DNA of 64,000 nt. Origin: Hyphomicrobiales bacterium (GTDB lineage: Bacteria; Pseudomonadota; Alphaproteobacteria; Rhizobiales; Beijerinckiaceae). Positions 59,459-64,000 of the stretch are shown here, in pieces. The translations under genes were made by a program, and so were the position numbers. Location of the stretch: assembly GCA_027484605.1 (NCBI GenBank), contig JAIXSR010000150.1, forward strand, positions 62,001 through 126,000, given 5' to 3'. The stretch's first letter is position 1; every line of letters starts with the position of its first letter. The notes below the pieces were generated by a model. The model worked only from the letters and a program-made list of their open reading frames with translations, had not been told where the DNA came from and did no database searches.

Positions 59459-60166
59459 ATGCAGCCGGTTGCCGTCGTCACGGGGGGCACGCGCGGAATC
59501 GGCGAGGGCATCGCGCGCGCGTTGGTGACGGCCGGCTTTTCCGTCGTGGCGACCGGCCTGACCGACGCCGAATGCGCCGCCTTCGAACCCGATCCGGCGA
59601 TCCGGACCGCGTTGATGGATGTCACGCAGGACGCCTCGGTCGCGGCGCTTTTCGATGGCCTCGACCGGCTCGACCTGCTGGTCAATTGCGCCGGCACGAT
59701 CCAGCGCGGCGGGAAGGAATTCGAGATCGAGGCCTTCCGGCTCACGCTCGAGGTCAATCTTGTCGGAACGATGCGATGCTGCCTCGCCGCGAAGCCGCTG
59801 CTCGGCCGGCAGGGTGGCTCGATCATCAATACCGCCTCGATGCTGACCTTCCAGGGCTCGCCCTTCGTTCCGGGCTATTCCGCCTCGAAAGGCGGCGTCG
59901 GGCAGTTGACCAAGAGCCTCGCCGCCGCCTGGGCACAGGAGGGAATCCGCGTCAATGCCGTCGCCCCGGGCTGGATCGAAACGGATCTGACGCGCCCGCT
60001 CGTCGAGGATCCGGTCCGCTCCGCGCCGATCCTTGACCGGACACCCATGAAGCGCTGGGGCCAGCCCGCGGATGTGGCCGGCGCGGTCGTCTTTCTCGCT
60101 TCCGATGCCGCCCGCTTCATTACCGGCACCATCCTTCCGGTGGATGGCGGCTATCTCAGCCTCTGA
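59459..60166 (+). CDS. SDR family oxidoreductase
   Basis: The 235-residue second short-chain dehydrogenase has VTGGTRGIGEGIARAL, the catalytic Ser in INTASMLTFQG and the YSASKGG motif, and the usual VAPGWIETDLTRPL near residue 180. It starts at ATG 59459 with GAGG five bases upstream; a GTG at 59453 is possible. It is distinct from the upstream SDR, not a recent duplicate. The cupin gene follows 17 bases later. The substrate is unknown. Confidence 0.9.
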   Translation: MQPVAVVTGGTRGIGEGIARALVTAGFSVVATGLTDAECAAFEPDPAIRTALMDVTQDASVAALFDGLDRLDLLVNCAGTIQRGGKEFEIEAFRLTLEVNLVGTMRCCLAAKPLLGRQGGSIINTASMLTFQGSPFVPGYSASKGGVGQLTKSLAAAWAQEGIRVNAVAPGWIETDLTRPLVEDPVRSAPILDRTPMKRWGQPADVAGAVVFLASDAARFITGTILPVDGGYLSL

Positions 60167-60183
60167 ACCTGAAGGAACCTGCC

Positions 60184-60714
60184 ATGACAGCCCCCGTTCC
60201 CCTCGATTCCGAAAAGTGGCAGCCCTACCGCCATCCCATGCCGAAGGAGAGCCCGCCGGAACTTGTGGTGCCCGATGTCATTCCGCAGGACGAACGGATC
60301 TGGGTGCCGGTGGACGACAATGTCTGGTTCCGCCCGCTCTGCATGTCAGCCAGCCGTGGCTACTGGATGAACCTGCTGCGCGTGCGGCGGGCCGGCGTCC
60401 TCTCCCGCCATCGGCATCCGCAGCCGGTGCATGGCTACGTTCTCAAGGGGCAATGGCGCTATCTCGAGCACGATTGGGTGGCGACAGAGGGCTCTTATGT
60501 CTACGAGGCGCCGGGCGAGACCCACACCCTCGTTGTCGATCCGCATGTCGAGGAAATGATCACGATGTTCCAGGTCAATGGCGCGATGATCTATTGCGAT
60601 CCGGATGGCAAATGCACCGGCTATGACGATGTGTTCACGCGGATCGACAAATGCCGCAAGCATTATACGGCCAACGGGCTGGGCGAGGGCTATGTCGACC
60701 AGTTCATCCGGTAG
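60184..60714 (+). CDS. 2,4'-dihydroxyacetophenone dioxygenase-like cupin
   Basis: The 176-residue protein is a cupin like 2,4'-dihydroxyacetophenone dioxygenase and ChrR cupins. The metal-binding motif is seen as SRHRHPQPVHGYVLKGQW with His residues, and the second motif YEAPGETHTLVVDPH supplies another His. Members cleave C-C bonds with a single iron or serve other functions. It is third in the plus-strand cluster, after the two SDRs. AAGGAAC precedes the ATG. Confidence 0.8.
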   Translation: MTAPVPLDSEKWQPYRHPMPKESPPELVVPDVIPQDERIWVPVDDNVWFRPLCMSASRGYWMNLLRVRRAGVLSRHRHPQPVHGYVLKGQWRYLEHDWVATEGSYVYEAPGETHTLVVDPHVEEMITMFQVNGAMIYCDPDGKCTGYDDVFTRIDKCRKHYTANGLGEGYVDQFIR

Positions 60715-60756
60715 GGCCGGCGGCAGGATCATCAGGAACGGGAAGGCTGAAGCAGC

Positions 60757-61176
60757 ATGAAGGCGCGGGCGAAACTCATCGAAGGCATGGCCTTCCTCGG
60801 CGAGGCCGGATCCGGCCATGGCGTCATCATGGACGGCGCGCCGGAATATGGCGGCCGCAATCTCGGCTTCCGGCCGATGGAATTGTTGCTCGTCGGCATG
60901 GCCGGCTGCACGGCCTTCGACGTGGTCAATATCCTCCGCAAGGGTCGGGAAGATGTGGCGGATTGCGTGGTCGAGGTCAGCGCGGGCCGCGCCGACGAGG
61001 ACCCGAAAGTCTTCACCACCCTGCATCTCGTCTACCGGGTGAAGGGCCGGAACCTCTCGCCCGCGAAGGTGGAGCGGGCCATCTCGCTCTCGAAGGAGAA
61101 ATACTGCTCCGCCTCGATCATGCTGGGCAAGACGGCCAAGATCACCCACGAATTCCACGTCGAGGCCACTGAATGA
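60757..61176 (+). CDS. OsmC family protein
   Basis: The 139-residue protein shows the OsmC/YhfA-type pattern: RPMELLLVGMAGCTAFDVVN with the first reactive Cys, and EKYCSASIMLGKTAKITH with the second. OsmC proteins reduce organic peroxides with a Cys pair. Its stop overlaps the start of the sulfurtransferase gene (ATGA), a sign of coupling. Confidence 0.9.
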   Translation: MKARAKLIEGMAFLGEAGSGHGVIMDGAPEYGGRNLGFRPMELLLVGMAGCTAFDVVNILRKGREDVADCVVEVSAGRADEDPKVFTTLHLVYRVKGRNLSPAKVERAISLSKEKYCSASIMLGKTAKITHEFHVEATE

Positions 61177-62018
61177 GCACGCTTTCGGGCCTCGTCGCCG
61201 CGGAGGCAATCGAAGCCCTGGCCGGCCGGCCCGATACCGTCCTGCTGGACATCCGGCTCCCCGCCGATGGCGGCCGTGCCTCCTTCGAGGAGGCCCATAT
61301 CCCCGGTGCGGTCTTCACCGACTACGCCGCCGATGGCTGGCGCCAGCGGGTCGGGCAGGTGCCGGGCCTCCTGCCGGAGGCGGATCACCTTGCCCGGCTG
61401 CTGGCTGGCCTCGGGATCACCCCGGAAAGCCGCGTGATCCTGATCCCGCTCGGGACCAGCGCCAATGATTTCGCTGCCGCTGCGCGGGTCTGCTGGACCC
61501 TGCGGCTGGCTGGCCATGCAGAGGTCGCCCTTCTCGACGGCGGCACCCGGGGCTGGATCGCTGCCGGACGCCCGGTCGAGAACGGGCCTGCCGCCGCGAT
61601 TGCAGCCGGCCCGCCCTATCCGGTCCGCTGGCAGCCGGGCCTGCGCGCCCTGGCAGAGGATGTGATGCAGGCGCTCGGACAGGGCGAACCGCTGGTCGAT
61701 GCCCGGAATGCTTCCTATTTCGCCGGCCGTGAAAAAGCCCCGGAAGCCCGCATGCCCGGCCATGTGCCCGGCGCCCGCTCTCGGGACTATACGAGTCTGT
61801 TCGATCCCGGGACCGGTAGGCTCCTGCCACGGGCGGCTCTGGAAGCGGCCTTTTCGGAAATCCGCGGCCAGCCGGTCATCCATTATTGCAATACCGGGCA
61901 TACCGCCGCGCTGAACTGGTTTGTCCTGAGCGAGATCCTCGGCGAACCGGCGCGGCTCTACGATGGTTCGATGACCGAATGGACGCAGGACCCTGCCCGC
62001 CCTGTGGCGACGGCGTGA
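61173..62018 (+). CDS. Tandem-rhodanese sulfurtransferase
   Basis: The 281-residue protein has two rhodanese domains. The first (DTVLLDIRLPADGG) lacks a catalytic Cys. The second has DARNASYFAGR, HVPGARSRDY and the active-site loop HYCNTGHTAAL, with Cys239 as the likely persulfide carrier. The loop length fits thiosulfate or 3-mercaptopyruvate sulfurtransferases. It is the last gene of the SDR-SDR-cupin-OsmC-rhodanese cluster and is convergent with metZ. Confidence 0.9.
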   Translation: MSTLSGLVAAEAIEALAGRPDTVLLDIRLPADGGRASFEEAHIPGAVFTDYAADGWRQRVGQVPGLLPEADHLARLLAGLGITPESRVILIPLGTSANDFAAAARVCWTLRLAGHAEVALLDGGTRGWIAAGRPVENGPAAAIAAGPPYPVRWQPGLRALAEDVMQALGQGEPLVDARNASYFAGREKAPEARMPGHVPGARSRDYTSLFDPGTGRLLPRAALEAAFSEIRGQPVIHYCNTGHTAALNWFVLSEILGEPARLYDGSMTEWTQDPARPVATA

Positions 62019-62048
62019 ATCAGCCCCGTCCGGCCTGAGGCAACAGCT

Positions 62049-63242
62049 TCAGGCGAGGCGGAGCGCCTCGGCAAGGTCAGCCTTGAGATCATCCGGGTGT
62101 TCCAGCCCCACCGACAGCCGCACGAGCCCGTCGCCCACGCCCATGGCAGCGCGGATATCGGGCGTGAAGCGCTGATGCGTGGTCGTCGCCGGGTGCACGG
62201 CCAGGCTCTTGGCATCGCCGAGATTGTTGGAGATCCGGAAGATCCGGAGCGTATTGAGGAACCGGAAGGCGGCGGCCTTGCCGCCCTCGATTTCCAGCGC
62301 GATCAGGGTCGAGGGACCGCCCATCTGCCGGGCAATGATCTCGGCCTGCGGATGGTCCTTTCGCCCGGGGAAGATCAGCCGCGTCACCTTCTTCTGTTCG
62401 GCCAGCCAGTCGGCCAGCAGGCTGGCGCTGCGCGTCTGGCGGTCGACGCGCAGGGAAAGGGTTTCCAGGCCCTTGAGCAGCACCCAGGCATTGAAGGGCG
62501 ACATGGCCGGGCCGGTCTGGCGCAGCAGGGTATGGATATGCGTGTTGATGAAGTCCTCGGAGGCGAGGATCACACCCCCCAGGCAGCGTCCCTGCCCGTC
62601 AATATGCTTGGTCGCCGAATAGGTGACGCAATCGGCGCCCAGGGCCAGCGGCTTCTGCCAGACGGGTGTGGCAAAGACATTGTCGACCACCAGTTTCGCA
62701 CCGGCAGATTTCGCGATCCCCGCCACCGCCTCGATATCGATCACCTCCAGCGTCGGATTGGCGGGGCTTTCGAGGAAGAACACCTTCGTGTTGGGCCGGA
62801 TGGCCGCGCGCCACGCCGCGAGATCCGTGCCGTCGATCAGCGTGGATTCGATGCCATAACGCGGCAGGTGTTCTTCCACCACATAACGGCAGGAGCCGAA
62901 CAGCGCCCGTGCGGCAACGATATGGTCGCCCGCCCGCAGAAGGCCCATCAGGGCTGCCGTCACGGCCGCCATCCCGGTGGCGGTGGCACGGGCCGCTTCC
63001 GCACCTTCAAGAAGGGCCATGCGCTTTTCGAACATGGCCACGGTCGGGTTCGAGAACCGGGCGTAGATGTAGCCGGGATCCTCGCCGAGGAAGCGCTTCT
63101 CGCATTGCTCGGCGCTCTCGTAGACATGGCCCTGCGTCAGGAACAGGGCCTCGGATGTCTCGGCGAACTGGGAACGCAGCGTTCCCCCATGGACGAGTTC
63201 GGTTTCGAAATGGCGCTTCGGGATCGGGTACGCATCGGCCAT
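62049..63242 (-). CDS. metZ: O-succinylhomoserine sulfhydrylase
   Basis: The 397-residue PLP enzyme makes homocysteine from O-succinyl- or O-acetylhomoserine and sulfide. The PLP-lysine motif is VTYSATKHIDGQGRCLGG; other motifs are ESPANPTLEVIDIEA and the N-terminal LVHGGTLRSQFAETSEALFLT part with YARFSNPT. It belongs to the Cys/Met-metabolism family; MetZ is favoured over cystathionine enzymes by the short, direct N-terminal pattern. It is divergent from a D-2-hydroxyacid dehydrogenase and has a perfect dyad just upstream. Confidence 0.93.
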   Translation of the reverse strand: MADAYPIPKRHFETELVHGGTLRSQFAETSEALFLTQGHVYESAEQCEKRFLGEDPGYIYARFSNPTVAMFEKRMALLEGAEAARATATGMAAVTAALMGLLRAGDHIVAARALFGSCRYVVEEHLPRYGIESTLIDGTDLAAWRAAIRPNTKVFFLESPANPTLEVIDIEAVAGIAKSAGAKLVVDNVFATPVWQKPLALGADCVTYSATKHIDGQGRCLGGVILASEDFINTHIHTLLRQTGPAMSPFNAWVLLKGLETLSLRVDRQTRSASLLADWLAEQKKVTRLIFPGRKDHPQAEIIARQMGGPSTLIALEIEGGKAAAFRFLNTLRIFRISNNLGDAKSLAVHPATTTHQRFTPDIRAAMGVGDGLVRLSVGLEHPDDLKADLAEALRLA

Positions 63243-63289
63243 GGCGGGTCTCCGGGACGGCAGGAATTCGACCCATAACCCAGGCCAAA

Positions 63290-63309
63290 TCGTTCGTAAA
63301 GACGAACGA
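63290..63309. promoter_or_regulatory. Perfect 8-bp dyad in the metZ / hydroxyacid dehydrogenase divergent region
   Basis: TCGTTCGT-AAAG-ACGAACGA is a perfect inverted repeat with a four-base spacer, 47 bases upstream of metZ and about 97 bases upstream of the divergent gene. It is placed as a regulator site; the regulator is not known. Confidence 0.5.
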
Positions 63310-63406
63310 ATGTCCTGTTTGTCGGATTATTGCGGGCAAGCCTGTCGGAGCCAGTTGCCCGGAACCCCCAAACAGCCGTATCAAGCCTGAAAGGGGAGAT
63401 CGATCG

Positions 63407-64000
63407 ATGACAATCCTGCTCGCCGCCGAGGGATGGGATCCCGCGCCCTGGATCCGCGCCTTCGAGGCCCACAGCCACGGGCAGCGCCGGGTTGTCTCCG
63501 TCGGACAGGATTTCGACCCCACTTCCATCCATTATGCCGCTGTCTGGAAGCCTCGGCCGGGCCTGCTGGCCAGTCTTCCGAATCTCCGGGCCATCTTCAA
63601 TCTCGGCGCCGGGGTCGATGCCCTGCTGGCGGACCGGACCCTGCCGGACCTGCCGATCATCCGCATCGTCAATCCGGACCTGACCGTCCGGATGACCGAG
63701 TGGATCGTCCTGCAGGCCCTGTTCCATCTTCGCCAGATGCCGGCCTACCAGGCACAGCAGGCCCGCCGTGAGTGGCGGCAGCTGGCCCAGCCCGCCGCGC
63801 GCGAGGTGCGGGTTGGCCTCATGGGTTATGGCGTCCTCGGGCGCGATTCCGCCGAGCTGATGCAGCGCCTCGGCTTCGACGTTGCCGTCTGGGCCCGCCG
63901 GCCCCAGCCGGAGGCAGATTGCCCGGTATTTGCGGGGCACGATGCTCTTCCCGCCTTCCTCGCCCGGACAGACATGCTCGTCGTGCTCCTGCCCCTGACA
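63407..64000 (+). CDS. D-2-hydroxyacid dehydrogenase, GhrA-like (3' end beyond window)
   Basis: 198 codons are visible before the window ends. The N-terminal catalytic half has ILLAAEGWDPAPW and LRAIFNLGAGVDALL, and the nucleotide-binding half begins VRVGLMGYGVLGRDSAELM. The pattern matches glyoxylate/hydroxypyruvate reductase A-type enzymes, usually ~310 residues. AAAGGGGAG lies nine bases before the ATG at 63407. The catalytic His is not within the window. Confidence 0.85.
   Translation, partial: MTILLAAEGWDPAPWIRAFEAHSHGQRRVVSVGQDFDPTSIHYAAVWKPRPGLLASLPNLRAIFNLGAGVDALLADRTLPDLPIIRIVNPDLTVRMTEWIVLQALFHLRQMPAYQAQQARREWRQLAQPAAREVRVGLMGYGVLGRDSAELMQRLGFDVAVWARRPQPEADCPVFAGHDALPAFLARTDMLVVLLPLT

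Noticed and set aside
63243-63406. SAM-II riboswitch upstream of metZ
   Set aside because: SAM-II elements are common before alphaproteobacterial methionine genes, but the minus-strand leader lacks the characteristic pseudoknot segments. Only the dyad at 63290-63309 stands out.

Overview
The window is GC-rich, densely coding chromosomal DNA of an alphaproteobacterium, most likely from the Hyphomicrobiales (Rhizobiales) or a close relative. The evidence is the gene neighbourhoods: hemC-hemD-Mic60/mitofilin-like-hemY divergent from tsaD-gpsA-EVE; rsmB-heparinase-purH; the long (about 1590-residue) NAD-glutamate dehydrogenase; acnA divergent from ccmABCDG; dapF-mtaB-ftsY near septation protein A; ffh-rpsP-rimM-trmD-rplS; and family-level markers (DUF2794, IalB, SDHAF4-type DUF1674, CcmD, metZ). 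I recognise no insertion sequence, prophage, CRISPR array, tRNA or rRNA gene. Nearly all of it reads as core chromosome.

Layout. 0-7.4 kb: tetrapyrrole genes (minus strand) divergent from tsaD-gpsA-EVE. 7.5-16 kb: acetyl-CoA synthetase, an L,D-transpeptidase, a small SdhAF4-like protein, an RluA-type pseudouridine synthase, then rsmB-heparinase-purH, ending at a bidirectional terminator shared with gdhZ. 16-23.2 kb: NAD-GDH, an AhpD-like protein, a non-coding 338-base gap, DUF2794 and a Bax-inhibitor-1 protein. 23.4-28.1 kb: a YbbA/YbbP-like ABC exporter divergent from a TesA-like esterase, then a protein of unknown function. 28.2-31 kb: thpR, phhB, an SDR, a DUF1232 protein and an ECF sigma factor. 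31.3-36.7 kb: IalB-like protein, rlmN, a C92-type peptidase, gamma-glutamyltransferase and a DUF1223 protein. 36.9-42.7 kb: aconitase and the cytochrome c maturation operon. 42.7-47.4 kb: septation protein A, a FAH-family hydrolase, ftsY, mtaB and dapF. 47.5-50.3 kb: two exported proteins and a LysE-type exporter. 50.5-54.4 kb: the SRP/ribosome operon ffh-rpsP-rimM-trmD-rplS. 54.5-58.4 kb: dienelactone hydrolase, homogentisate dioxygenase and a solitary TadG-like protein. 58.7-62 kb: a compact plus-strand cluster of two SDRs, a cupin dioxygenase-like protein, OsmC and a sulfurtransferase. 62-64 kb: metZ divergent from a D-2-hydroxyacid dehydrogenase cut by the window edge.

Functional themes are heme and cytochrome c maturation (hem, ccm, acnA), protein targeting and translation (ffh, ftsY, rpsP, rplS, trmD, rimM, rsmB, rlmN, mtaB, tsaD), central carbon and nitrogen metabolism (acs, gdhZ, acnA, gpsA, purH, dapF, metZ) and aromatic amino acid catabolism (phhB, hmgA). 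I did not find an obviously new multi-gene system. The best leads are the SDR/cupin/OsmC/rhodanese cluster, perfect palindromes in front of hmgA and metZ, an Irr-like dyad and a long-range inverted repeat in front of acnA, and the 21.6-21.9 kb gap, which has a minus-strand terminator without a gene and a four-run G motif.
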